Assembly (NCBI RefSeq): GCF_004028635.1
Contig: NZ_RQJW01000003.1
Location: 248,001-312,000, forward strand
DNA length: 64,000 bases
Reading direction: 5' to 3'
Source: Streptomyces cyaneus
GTDB taxonomy: Bacteria; Actinomycetota; Actinomycetes; Streptomycetales; Streptomycetaceae
This document shows, one piece after another, positions 18,025 to 25,302 of the stretch. A program made the translations under genes and the position numbers. The notes beneath the pieces were generated by a model. It was given only the letters and a program-made list of their open reading frames with translations, was not told where the DNA came from and ran no database searches. The stretch's first letter is position 1; each line of letters begins with the position of its first letter.

Positions 18025-20328
18025 GTGGGGAGAGTGCGGGAGAAGGAGCGGAAGAGAGTACGGCGGCGTGAGGGCAGCGTGAGGGCAGTGGGACGGCCGG
18101 TGCGGGCGCGACTGCGTGACCGTGTCGCGGCCTCGGACCCCGGACTGCTGCGGCTGACCGCCGGGCTGCGCACGGCGGGCGCGATCGCCCTCGCGGTCGC
18201 CGTGCTCGCCCTGCTGGGCACCGATGTGACCCACCTGGTGGCGGGGGCGCTGGCGGCGATGGTCGCCACCTTCGCCATCCGGGAGAAGCAGCGCGGACAA
18301 CAGGCGGGCACGCTCGCCCTCGGCCTGCCGGTGGCGCTGGCGTCCATGACCTTGGCAGCGGCTCTGCACAGCCATGTCGTGGCCGGCGACCTCGTCTTCG
18401 TCGCGCTCATCTTCTGTGCCGTCTACGGCCGCAGGTTCGGCGACCGCGGCACCGCGCTCGGCCTGATCGGCTTCCAGATCTACTTCGTGTCCCTGTTCGT
18501 CGGCGCCACCGTCTCCGGTCTGCCCGAGCTGTACGGGGCTGTCGCCGTGGCCTTCGCGTGCAGCGCGCTGGTGCGTTTCGCGCTCGTACCCGAGACCCCG
18601 ACAGGGGTCCTCGAGCGGCTGCGCGGGGCCTTCCGCGCCCGGCTGGCCCAGTTGCTGTCCGCGCAGCTCGACCTGCTGGACGCCGGTCCGGACGAAGCGG
18701 ACCGGGCGCTGGAGCGCGTACGCGAGGGCACCGCGCGGCTGCACGAGACGGCGCTGCTGATCCAGGGCCGGCTGGCGGAGGGAACCGCCGACGAGGCCGT
18801 GGCCCGACTCGTCCAACGGCGCGTCGCGGACGCCGAGATCGCCGCCGAGCGGCTGGGGCTGTCGCTGCTCGCCGCACGCGGCGCCGAGCGGGCGGACACG
18901 CTGGCGCTGCATCTGCCGGGAGCGCCCTTCCCCTCGGGCGGCCGACTGCCCGTGCGGGAGGAGGGGACCGTCGCGCTGAGACGTGACCTCCAGGCGCTGC
19001 GCCTGCTCGTCCTGCGTCCGGTCGGCCAGGCCACCGGAACCGCCCTGTCCCGTGTCCGCAACCGGCTCCTCGACTACCGCGAAGAGGAGAACCTGCCCGA
19101 CGCATCCCCCGCGGTGCAGGACGCCTTCCGGGCCGTCGGCGAGGCCGCCCGCGCTGTCCTCGGGCTGCGGATCGCCCTCGGCGGACCCCAGGACGAGTCG
19201 GACGACACCCCGGCCACGGCCCGTTCGCGCGAGGAACTGGACGCGGAGGACGCCGTGCTCGACGCCGACGCCGACGCGGAGGACGCCGAGGAGAAGCCCA
19301 CCGGGCTGCGGCGGCCCACCACGCGTGCCGCCGTGCAGGTGGCCGTCGGGTCGACGCTGGCCATGGTGGGCGGCGAGCTGCTGTCCCGTGACCGCTGGTA
19401 CTGGGCGGTGCTGACCTGCTGGATCGTGTTCCTCAACACCGCGTCCACGGGCGAGATCCTGGTCAAGGGCTACCGCCGCCTGCTGGGCACCGTGCTCGGC
19501 GTCCTGGCCGGCATCGTGCTGGCGGGTGCCGTCGGGCACCACACCTGGACGGCGTTCGCGCTGGTGCTGCTGTTCGTCTTCGCGATGTTCTACTCGGCAC
19601 CGCTGTCCTACACGCTGGTGTCGTTCTTCGTCACCGCGGCGCTCGGGCTGCTCTACACCCTGCTGCACACCTACAGCCTCTCGGTGCTCGTGCTGCGCAT
19701 CGAGGAGACGGCGCTCGGCGCGGCCTGCGGGGTGATCGCGGCCGCACTGGTCCTGCCGGTGCAGACGGACCGCCGTACGAACGAACTCCTCGCCACGGTC
19801 CTGGAACGGCTCGGGGGCGTCACCCGCAGCGCCGTCGAGCAGCTCAGCGGCGGGCCTCCTCTCGACCTGCTCGACCAGGCGCGCGACCTGGACCAGGCGC
19901 TGGCAGATCTGCGAGCCGCCACCCAGCCGCTCACGCATCCGGTCACGCCGCTGCGGGCCCGGCGGGATACCGCACGCTACGTCGTCGCGCTGCTGGAGAC
20001 GTGCGCGTACCACGCGCGTGCCCTGGCCGCGACCGCCGAGCTGCTGCCCACCCACCCCTCGATCGCGGCGGACCCCCGGCTGCGCCGGGCCGCGGCACGC
20101 ATCGCGCACAACATCGAGACGATCGCCGCTCACGTCACCGACGAACACGCAACGGCCCGGATCGAGACCGGCCCGAGCATCGCCTCGCTCCTCGGACCGG
20201 CCGCCCCCGGCGCACCTCGCTACGGCAGGGTCACCGACCGCGTCCTGCGGCACCTGCAACGTCTCGACGAGGGGGTGGCCGGTCTGGCCCGTCCGCTGGG
20301 GGTGCCGGTGAAGGCGTCGGACGGATGA
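18025..20328 (+). CDS. FUSC-family integral membrane protein (aromatic acid exporter-like)
   Basis: Protein of up to 767 aa with two membrane blocks separated by a large soluble part. Block 1 (about residues 40-190) includes TAGAIALAVAVLALLGTD and IGFQIYFVSLFVGATVSGL. Block 2 (about 435-580) includes WYWAVLTCWIVFLNTAST and LVLLFVFAMFYSAP. The duplicated halves with an (R/K)GYRRLLGTVLG signature in the second are those of FUSC/YccS-AaeB proteins, associated with efflux of aromatic carboxylates or with envelope functions. The acidic stretch EELDAEDAVLDADADAEDAE lies before block 2. The start is uncertain: GTG 18025 is the first in frame, but later GTGs around 18080 are possible and no strong ribosome site is seen. 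Substrate unknown. Confidence 0.82.
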   Translation: MGRVREKERKRVRRREGSVRAVGRPVRARLRDRVAASDPGLLRLTAGLRTAGAIALAVAVLALLGTDVTHLVAGALAAMVATFAIREKQRGQQAGTLALGLPVALASMTLAAALHSHVVAGDLVFVALIFCAVYGRRFGDRGTALGLIGFQIYFVSLFVGATVSGLPELYGAVAVAFACSALVRFALVPETPTGVLERLRGAFRARLAQLLSAQLDLLDAGPDEADRALERVREGTARLHETALLIQGRLAEGTADEAVARLVQRRVADAEIAAERLGLSLLAARGAERADTLALHLPGAPFPSGGRLPVREEGTVALRRDLQALRLLVLRPVGQATGTALSRVRNRLLDYREEENLPDASPAVQDAFRAVGEAARAVLGLRIALGGPQDESDDTPATARSREELDAEDAVLDADADAEDAEEKPTGLRRPTTRAAVQVAVGSTLAMVGGELLSRDRWYWAVLTCWIVFLNTASTGEILVKGYRRLLGTVLGVLAGIVLAGAVGHHTWTAFALVLLFVFAMFYSAPLSYTLVSFFVTAALGLLYTLLHTYSLSVLVLRIEETALGAACGVIAAALVLPVQTDRRTNELLATVLERLGGVTRSAVEQLSGGPPLDLLDQARDLDQALADLRAATQPLTHPVTPLRARRDTARYVVALLETCAYHARALAATAELLPTHPSIAADPRLRRAAARIAHNIETIAAHVTDEHATARIETGPSIASLLGPAAPGAPRYGRVTDRVLRHLQRLDEGVAGLARPLGVPVKASDG

Positions 20329-20364
20329 ATGCTCAACGGGCCGATACCGGGGTACGCGGATGAC

Positions 20365-20586
20365 ATGACCGATGTCGTGGACTCAGACGAACTGATGCGG
20401 CGCATGCAGCGCGCCAGGGCCTGCGCCCGGCAGGAGGAGCGGACGTGGCGGGCGAGGAGCGAGCAGCTGCGGTCGGCCGACCCCGACGGGGCCCGCGACG
20501 CCGCCGTACGGACACTGGCCTACGAGGCCGTCGTCACGGTGCTGGAGGAGATCCTGACCCCGGGCAAGCACTCCGAGCGGCCCTGA
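20365..20586 (+). CDS. Small hypothetical helical protein
   Basis: A 73-aa protein beginning MTDVVDSDELMRRMQRARAC and continuing with helix-forming Arg/Glu/Ala-rich sequence (QEERTWRARSEQLRSADPDG, TLAYEAVVTVLEEIL). I do not recognise the family. The charge pattern suggests a short helical hairpin or coiled coil. ATG 20365 is chosen over an in-frame ATG at 20329, which directly abuts the FUSC stop codon; either is possible and neither has a strong Shine-Dalgarno sequence. The gene lies 36 bp after the FUSC gene and is probably cotranscribed with it. Codon use is normal for the window, so it is likely real. Confidence 0.6.
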   Translation: MTDVVDSDELMRRMQRARACARQEERTWRARSEQLRSADPDGARDAAVRTLAYEAVVTVLEEILTPGKHSERP

Positions 20587-20601
20587 AACACGGATCGAAG
20601 T

Positions 20602-20626
20602 GAAACGGGTCACGTAACCCGGTTTC
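20602..20626. other. Inverted repeat after the small helical protein gene
   Basis: GAAACGGGT, six bases (CACGTA), then ACCCGGTTTC: a near-perfect stem with one unpaired C, 15 bp after the stop codon. No T-run follows, so it may be an RNA-stabilising hairpin, a weak terminator or an operator. Confidence 0.5.
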
Positions 20627-20639
20627 GGCTACGCGGAAC

Positions 20640-20754
20640 CCTCGTAGATGGTTTACGGTTCATCCATAAGTGGTCACGGGGTAGACCGTACAAGTCCCCC
20701 CTGCACCACCACCTACGGCCCTGGCTGGCCTCCCCCGTCCGGCCAGGGCTTTTT
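20640..20754 (+). ncRNA. Candidate small RNA ending in an intrinsic terminator
   Basis: The 305 bp between 20587 and 20891 hold no supported protein gene, yet a textbook terminator sits in the middle (20718-20754), about 130 bp after the last stop codon and 140 bp before the next start. The stretch before it (about 20640-20717) is relatively A/T-rich for this genome and contains short self-complementary pieces (GTTTACGGTTC; CGGGGTAGACCG...AAGTCCCC). The simplest reading is an independent small RNA of roughly 100-120 nt. The alternative is a long 3' UTR of the FUSC operon. The 5' end is a guess because no clear promoter was found. Confidence 0.4.
20718..20754 (+). terminator. Rho-independent terminator
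   Basis: Stem GCCCTGGC(TGG) pairs with (CCG)GCCAGGGC: eight Watson-Crick pairs extended by three more including one G-T pair, with a 10-base loop, followed at once by TTTTT. It is the clearest intrinsic terminator in the window, and such U-tailed hairpins are uncommon in Streptomyces. Confidence 0.85.
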
Positions 20755-20891
20755 AATGCCCTCGGCGACCCGCCGCGCGCAGACTCCCGGCCGAAACCGC
20801 CCTCCGCCGAGGTGCTCAGGGCGGCGGCAGCAGCTGAAATGGATCCAGGGAAAGCCCCGGAACCCCAGTCGCCGGTGAGGAGCCCCTTGTC

Positions 20892-21347
20892 ATGACCAAA
20901 GCGATCAAATTGCTGACGGCACTTCCACCACCTCAGCGTGAGCGCCTGATGTCGCTGGCCCGGGAGGTCTCCTTCCCGGAGGACGCCCGGATCTTCGAGG
21001 CGGGCGGCACGGCCGACCGCTTCTGGGTCATCCGCTCCGGCGCCGTCTCACTCGACCAGCGCGTGACGTCGATCCAGCGGGTGACCGTGGCCAGCCTCGG
21101 CGCGGGCGATCTGCTCGGCTGGTCCTGGCTGTTCCCGCCGTACCAGTGGGACTTCGGCGCGGAGGCCTTCAGCCCTGTGCGTGCCTACGAGTTCGAGGCG
21201 GCGGCGGTGCTGCGGCTCTGCGAGGAGGATCCGGGGCTCGGGATGTCGTTGGTGCGGCATGTCGCCGAAATCCTCGCGCACCGGCTGGAGATGACCCGGG
21301 GCAAGCTGATGGAGCAGTACGGGCAGCACCGGCGCAGTGTGCTCTGA
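20892..21347 (+). CDS. Stand-alone cyclic-nucleotide-binding (Crp-like) domain protein
   Basis: Protein of 151 aa consisting of one cNMP-binding beta-roll and the following long helix, without a DNA-binding helix-turn-helix or enzyme domain. The roll is seen in FPEDARIFEAGGTADRFWVI, RSGAVSLDQRV and VASLGAGDLLGWSWLFPPYQ. The phosphate-binding cassette that in true cAMP receptors reads GE(L/F)xL..RxA is replaced by GDLLGWSWLFPPY, so cAMP binding is not assured. The C-terminal helix (LAHRLEMTRGKLMEQYGQHR) could serve for dimerisation. ATG 20892 has GAGGAG nine bases upstream. It ends three bases from the stop of the convergent MFS gene. It is probably a sensor or adaptor acting through a partner. 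Confidence 0.82.
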   Translation: MTKAIKLLTALPPPQRERLMSLAREVSFPEDARIFEAGGTADRFWVIRSGAVSLDQRVTSIQRVTVASLGAGDLLGWSWLFPPYQWDFGAEAFSPVRAYEFEAAAVLRLCEEDPGLGMSLVRHVAEILAHRLEMTRGKLMEQYGQHRRSVL

Positions 21348-21350
21348 GCG

Positions 21351-22658
21351 TCAGACGCGGTAGCGGCGCAGGGCGGGCAGCGCGGCGGCCAGGACCAGCA
21401 TGACCGCGACCACGAGCAGCCCGCCGCCCACGGTCGCCGTACGTGCGCCGAAGGCCGAGCCGACCGTGCCGTGCAGGACGTCGGCGAGGCGTGGGCCGCC
21501 CGCGACGACGACCGTGAAGACGCCCTGCATCCGCCCGCGCATCTCGTCGCTGGCGGCGGACAGCAGGATCGCCCCGCGGAAGACCATCGAGACCATGTCG
21601 GCGACTCCGGCGAGGGCCAGGAACATCACCGCGAGCCACAGGCTGCCGCTCAGCCCGAAGCCGGTGATGGCGGCGCCCCAGGCGACGACGGCGCCGATCA
21701 CCATCCAGCCGTGCCGGCGAGCCCGGGAGAACGTGCCGGAGAACAGCCCGCCGGCCACCGCGCCGATCGGGATCGCCGCGAACAGCAGGCCGAGGGCCAG
21801 CCCCTCGCCGTACGACGCGTAGGTCTGGCTCGCGAGTTGGGGGAACAGGGCGCGGGGCATGCCGAAGACCATCGCGACGACGTCGGCCAGGAAGGACAGC
21901 AACAGCACCTTGTGCAGGGCGATGTAACGGAAGCCCTCGGCGATCTCGCGCACACCGGCGCGCCGCTTCGTGGTGGTCGTCCCGCTCGCCAGGGGCGGCA
22001 GTGCGGGCAGCCGCAGCACCGCCCAGACCGTGACGCACAGGGCCAGCGCGTCGATGAGGTACAGCTCGGCCAGGCCGATGACGGGTATGAGCACCCCGGC
22101 CAGCAGCGGTCCGACGACCTGGCCGGTCTGCATGACGGTGGAGCCGAGGGCGCTCGCGGCGGGCAGTTCGTCGGCGGGCACCAGACGGGCGATGGAGGCG
22201 TTGCGGGCCGGGGCGTTGAGCCCCCAGAACGCCTGCTGCACGGCGAGCAGCACCATCAGCGCGGTCACCGACTCGAGGCCGGTGACGGCCTGCAGCCAGA
22301 ACAGCACGGAGGTGACGGCGATGCCGCTGTTGGTGATCAGCAGGAGTTTGCGCCGGTCCATGGTGTCGGCGACGGCCCCGCCCCACAGGGCGAACACCAC
22401 GAGCGGCAGCAGTCCGGCGAGGCTCGCGGCGCCTACCCAGGCCGAGGAGCCGGTGATGTCGTAGATCTGCTTGGGCACGGCGACCGCGGTGAGCTGGCTG
22501 CCGACGGCCGTGACGATGGTCGAGGACCACAGGCGGCGGTACGCCGGGCGGCGCAGCGGCCGGGTGTCCATGGCCCAGCGGCGCCAGCCGCGCCGCTTGG
22601 GCGGCACCGAAGAGGGGTCCTTCTCCTGATGTTCGGTACTGCTCTCGCTGGTGTCCAC
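21351..22658 (-). CDS. MFS transporter (enterobactin exporter EntS-like)
   Basis: Integral membrane exporter of 435 aa with about twelve membrane helices. Helix 1 is near LWSSTIVTAVGSQLTAVAVP. The MFS loop 2-3 signature appears as GAVADTMDRRKLLLI, and the second half contains FSRARRHGWMVIGAVVAWG. The overall pattern (PLRRPAYRRLW, then VAVPKQIYDITGSSAWVG) is that of the EntS/MFS_3 group, which exports siderophores, macrolides and other amphiphiles. No biosynthetic cluster is next to it, so the substrate is unknown. A 33-residue Ser/Glu-rich cytoplasmic N-terminus precedes helix 1. The GTG start has AGGAAG upstream. The next gene (LysE family) lies upstream on the same strand 78 bp away. Confidence 0.9.
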   Translation of the reverse strand: MDTSESSTEHQEKDPSSVPPKRRGWRRWAMDTRPLRRPAYRRLWSSTIVTAVGSQLTAVAVPKQIYDITGSSAWVGAASLAGLLPLVVFALWGGAVADTMDRRKLLLITNSGIAVTSVLFWLQAVTGLESVTALMVLLAVQQAFWGLNAPARNASIARLVPADELPAASALGSTVMQTGQVVGPLLAGVLIPVIGLAELYLIDALALCVTVWAVLRLPALPPLASGTTTTKRRAGVREIAEGFRYIALHKVLLLSFLADVVAMVFGMPRALFPQLASQTYASYGEGLALGLLFAAIPIGAVAGGLFSGTFSRARRHGWMVIGAVVAWGAAITGFGLSGSLWLAVMFLALAGVADMVSMVFRGAILLSAASDEMRGRMQGVFTVVVAGGPRLADVLHGTVGSAFGARTATVGGGLLVVAVMLVLAAALPALRRYRV

Positions 22659-22736
22659 ACGCTTCCTGGATGCTCGTTACATCTTTCTCGTCCGGGATCA
22701 CTATCGCAGCACCGGGCGGGAGTTGGGGTCCGTGTC

Positions 22737-23351
22737 TCAGCTTCCGGCGATCAGGCCGACACCCAGGGCGATCATCGTCGCGGCGACCAGTCCGTCCAGC
22801 ACGCGCCAGGCCACGGGCTTCGCGAGGTGACGGCTCAGCAGCCGCGCCCCGAAGCCGAGGGCGGCGAACCAGCACAGGCTGGCGAGTGCGGCACCGAGCC
22901 CGAACGTCCAGCGCATCGGGCCGCGGTCGGCGGCGACCGTGCCGAGCAGGAAGACGGTGTCGAGGTAGACGTGCGGGTTGAGCCAGGTCAGCGCGAGGCA
23001 GGTCAGTACAGCCCGGCGCCGTGATCCCGCCACGTCACCGTCGGTGAGCAGGGCGCCGCTGGGCCGGAACACCCGGCGGGCGGCGAGAGCGCCGTAGCAG
23101 AGCAGGAACGCCCCGCCGATCCAGGCGACCGCCGTCAGCACGCCGGGCCACGCCACGACCACCGCGCCGACGCCGGCCACTCCCAGGGTGATCAGGAGCG
23201 CGTCGGACAGGGCGCAGATGCCGACGACGGCGAGGACCGCGTCGCGGCGGATCCCCTGGCGCAGGACGAAGGCGTTCTGGGCGCCGATGGCGACGATCAG
23301 GGAGAGGCCGGTGCCGAATCCGGCGGCCGCGGTGGTGAGGGCGTTGGTCAT
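22737..23351 (-). CDS. LysE/ArgO-type basic amino acid exporter
   Basis: Membrane protein of 204 aa with about six helices that should export lysine and/or arginine. The family signature near the N-terminus is intact (LIVAIGAQNAFVLRQGIRRD), as is the central LTWLNPHVYLDTVFLLG. It is transcribed divergently from a LysR-type regulator whose product resembles ArgP/LysG, the classical exporter-activator pair: intracellular Lys/Arg or their dipeptides activate the exporter gene through the regulator. The 78-bp intergenic region contains one strong palindrome at 23388-23413 and a second GCTAAGGA-like half at 23361, consistent with that control. Confidence 0.92.
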   Translation of the reverse strand: MTNALTTAAAGFGTGLSLIVAIGAQNAFVLRQGIRRDAVLAVVGICALSDALLITLGVAGVGAVVVAWPGVLTAVAWIGGAFLLCYGALAARRVFRPSGALLTDGDVAGSRRRAVLTCLALTWLNPHVYLDTVFLLGTVAADRGPMRWTFGLGAALASLCWFAALGFGARLLSRHLAKPVAWRVLDGLVAATMIALGVGLIAGS

Positions 23352-23387
23352 GACATCGACGCTAAGGAAACGATCACTTCAAGTACA

Positions 23388-23413
23388 GCTAAAGATTCTT
23401 ACTTATCATTAGC
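23388..23413. promoter_or_regulatory. Palindromic operator between the lysE-like and lysR-like genes
   Basis: GCTAAAGAT, 8 bases, ATCATTAGC: the arms pair at eight of nine positions. It lies 36 bp from the exporter start and 16 bp from the regulator start, in an A/T-rich 78-bp gap. Position and symmetry fit a LysR-type recognition site; a half-like GCTAAGGA at 23361 may be the activation half-site. The binding protein is inferred from gene order. Confidence 0.6.
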
Positions 23414-23429
23414 GCTGCTGAAGGTAGAG

Positions 23430-24350
23430 ATGGAGACGGAGATGAAGACAGAACTCACGGAGCTCCCCCTCGACCAGGTACGCACCCTGCTCGCGGTGGT
23501 GGACGAGGGCACCTTCGACGCGGCCGCCGCCGCGCTGCATGTGACGCCGTCGGCGGTGAGCCAGCGGGTGAAGGCGCTGGAGCAGCGCACGGGGCGGGTG
23601 CTGCTGGTGCGGACGAAGCCGGTGCGGCCGACCGAGTCGGGTGAGGTCGTCGTCCGGTTCGCCCGCCAGCTGGCGCGGCTGGAGCGCGACGCGCGGGCCG
23701 AGCTCGGCATGAGCGGCGCCGGGGAGGCGACCCGGGTGTCGATCGCGGTCAACGCGGACTCGCTGGCGACCTGGTTCCTGCCGGCCCTCACGCGCGTGCC
23801 TCAGGAGCCATGGCTCAGCTTCGAGCTGCGGCGGGAGGACGAGAGCCGTACGGCGTCGCTGCTGCGGGAGGGCCTGGTGATGGCCGCGGTGACCTCGTCA
23901 CCGGATGCCGTGGCGGGGTGTTCCGTGCGCGCGCTGGGCCGGATGCGCTATCTGGCCGCGGCGAGCCCGGAGTTCACCGAGCGGCATCTCGGCGGCGCGC
24001 TGCGGGACGCACTGGTTCAGGCGCCGGTGATGGCTTTGGACCGCAGCGACGATCTCCAGGACACCTTCGTCCGCAGACTCCGCCGCAGCCGCACCGGCGC
24101 GAGTGCCGTACGGCACTACGTCCCCACCTCGGAGGGCTTCCTGTCGGCCGTGGCCGCGGGAATGGGCTGGGGCATGATCCCCGAGTCCCAGGCGGAGCCC
24201 CTCCTGCGGGACGGCCGCCTCGTGCAGCTCGCCCCGGAGCGCCCGGTCGACGTCCCGCTGTACTGGCAGCAATGGAAGCTGCACTCACCGGCACTGGTCG
24301 CGGTGGCGGAGGCGGTAACGGCAGCGGCGACAGAGGCGCTCCGCCGGTAG
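23430..24350 (+). CDS. LysR-family regulator, ArgP/LysG type
   Basis: Transcription factor of 306 aa. The N-terminal winged helix-turn-helix is standard (PLDQVRTLLAVVDEGTFDAA, then ALHVTPSAVSQRVKALEQRT). The C-terminal part is a two-lobed periplasmic-binding-like effector domain (VSIAVNADSLATWFLPALTR at the start). The sequence SIAVNADSLATWFLPAL and the target context identify the ArgP/IciA/LysG subgroup, which senses lysine or arginine and activates argO/lysE. The start at 23430 is in frame with a second ATG four codons later; either could be used. It is divergent from the LysE-type exporter and shares its operator region. Confidence 0.93.
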   Translation: METEMKTELTELPLDQVRTLLAVVDEGTFDAAAAALHVTPSAVSQRVKALEQRTGRVLLVRTKPVRPTESGEVVVRFARQLARLERDARAELGMSGAGEATRVSIAVNADSLATWFLPALTRVPQEPWLSFELRREDESRTASLLREGLVMAAVTSSPDAVAGCSVRALGRMRYLAAASPEFTERHLGGALRDALVQAPVMALDRSDDLQDTFVRRLRRSRTGASAVRHYVPTSEGFLSAVAAGMGWGMIPESQAEPLLRDGRLVQLAPERPVDVPLYWQQWKLHSPALVAVAEAVTAAATEALRR

Positions 24351-24389
24351 TGCCGCGCCATACCGTTCTTCGTCCGCGGGACCACTGTG

Positions 24390-24449
24390 GCTGGTCGCGC
24401 CCACGCGGCGGAGCCGCAGATCGATACAGCCCCGCGCCCCTTCAGGGCG
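24390..24449. repeat. Streptomyces intergenic repeat, copy 2 (long form)
   Basis: GCTGGTCGCGC, then CCACGCGGCGGAGCCGCAGA (with a GCGGC/GCCGC hairpin), then ATACAGCCCCGCGCCCC and TTCAGGGCGC. It has the same two ends as copy 1 with a longer middle. It lies between convergent genes, and its TTCAGGG end supplies the TGA stop of the TetR gene. I recognise this element from memory as a common Streptomyces intergenic sequence. Confidence 0.8.
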
Positions 24450-25170
24450 CTGCGGAACCGCTGACCGGCAACTGGGCGGCGGCACTGTCCAGCAGCATCT
24501 CCAGCGCCGTCGGATAAGCGCTGTTCACCATCCGGGCAGCCAGCAAAGGCGCCGCCTCGGCGATCCGCGGATAGACGGCACGGGGCAACCGACCGTACGT
24601 AGAGCGCCACACGTCCTCGTCAGCACGCAGCGACTCGCGGGGCAACGCCAGCGACGCCGCGTCGAGCGCGGCGAAGGCCAGCGTCTGGTCGATGAAGGCG
24701 TGGTAGATGCGCACGGTGTCCGGCAGCGGAAAGCCGGCGGTGCGCAGGATGTCCAACACGGCCTCGTCGGCGGCGAGTTCGTTGGCCCGGCCGGTGACCC
24801 GGCTCGTCGTCAGCGCGGCGGCCTGCGGGTGGGCGACGTACGCGGCGTGGATGCGCAGCCCGACGGCGCGCAGGTCGGCCCGCCACTGTCCCGTCGGCTC
24901 CCAGCCGTCCAGCGCCTGGCCGATGAGGGCGTCGCCGATGGCGAGGGTCAGCTCGTCCATGCCGCGGAAGTAGCGGTACAGCGTGCTGGGGTCGGCGTCG
25001 AGGGCCAGGCCGAGGCGGCGGGCGGTGAGGCCGGCGCTGCCGTGTTCGCGCAGCATGCGCAGCGCCGTCTCGACGATCAGCCGCTCCGAGAGCACGGTGC
25101 CGCTCTTCGTGGGACGACGTCGGCGCCGCTTCTCTTCCGGAACGACCGGCTTCGGCACCATGATCTCCAT
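24442..25170 (-). CDS. TetR/AcrR-family transcriptional regulator
   Basis: Repressor-type regulator of 242 aa. A basic leader (PEEKRRRRRPTKSG) precedes the TetR DNA-binding domain, residues about 28-75: IVETALRMLREHGSAGLTAR, then LGLALDADPSTLYRYFRGMD. The remaining 165 residues form an all-helical ligand-binding and dimer domain (WRADLRAVGLRIHAAYVAHP; DTVRIYHAFIDQTLAFAALD). The ligand is unknown. It is divergent from a saccharopine-dehydrogenase-like gene across 132 bp, so that gene and itself are the likely targets. That gap holds the inverted repeat CAACGCC (25187-25193) / GGCGTTG (25215-25221) and the TAGACCTTC tandem repeats. Confidence 0.9.
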   Translation of the reverse strand: MEIMVPKPVVPEEKRRRRRPTKSGTVLSERLIVETALRMLREHGSAGLTARRLGLALDADPSTLYRYFRGMDELTLAIGDALIGQALDGWEPTGQWRADLRAVGLRIHAAYVAHPQAAALTTSRVTGRANELAADEAVLDILRTAGFPLPDTVRIYHAFIDQTLAFAALDAASLALPRESLRADEDVWRSTYGRLPRAVYPRIAEAAPLLAARMVNSAYPTALEMLLDSAAAQLPVSGSAAP

Positions 25171-25194
25171 CCTTCCACCCTTATGCCAACGCCA

Positions 25195-25224
25195 TTGACC
25201 TTACGTGAACGGGCGGCGTTGTAT
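25195..25224 (+). promoter_or_regulatory. Possible promoter of the saccharopine-dehydrogenase-like gene
   Basis: TTGACC (25195-25200) and TTGTAT (25219-25224) are separated by 18 bp, an acceptable vegetative promoter. It is embedded between the arms of an inverted repeat, CAACGCC (25187-25193) and GGCGTTG (25215-25221). A protein bound there would block it, which fits repression by the divergent TetR protein. This is a prediction by eye. Confidence 0.35.
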
Positions 25225-25248
25225 CTCCGGCGGGGCCCCACCACGTCG

Positions 25249-25275
25249 TAGACCTTCTAGACCTTCTAGACCTTG
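25249..25275. repeat. Three tandem 9-bp repeats upstream of the saccharopine-dehydrogenase-like gene
   Basis: TAGACCTTC occurs twice in a row and a third time as TAGACCTTG, ending 28 bp before the start codon; a fourth degenerate TTGACCTTC follows. The repeats create overlapping TCTAGA palindromes. They may be an operator array or neutral slippage in the leader. Confidence 0.65.
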
Positions 25276-25302
25276 TTGACCTTCAGCCGAGGGAGTCTTG
25301 TC

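Noticed and set aside
16783..20259. Minus-strand open frame of about 1,150 codons opposite the NDH-2 and FUSC genes
   Set aside because: It is the antisense of two genes with clear motifs; its product is Gln/Arg/Gly-rich low complexity.
20648..20878. Possible 76-codon ORF over the terminator region
   Set aside because: It runs straight through the terminator hairpin and T-run, has no Shine-Dalgarno sequence, and its product is basic low-complexity sequence.
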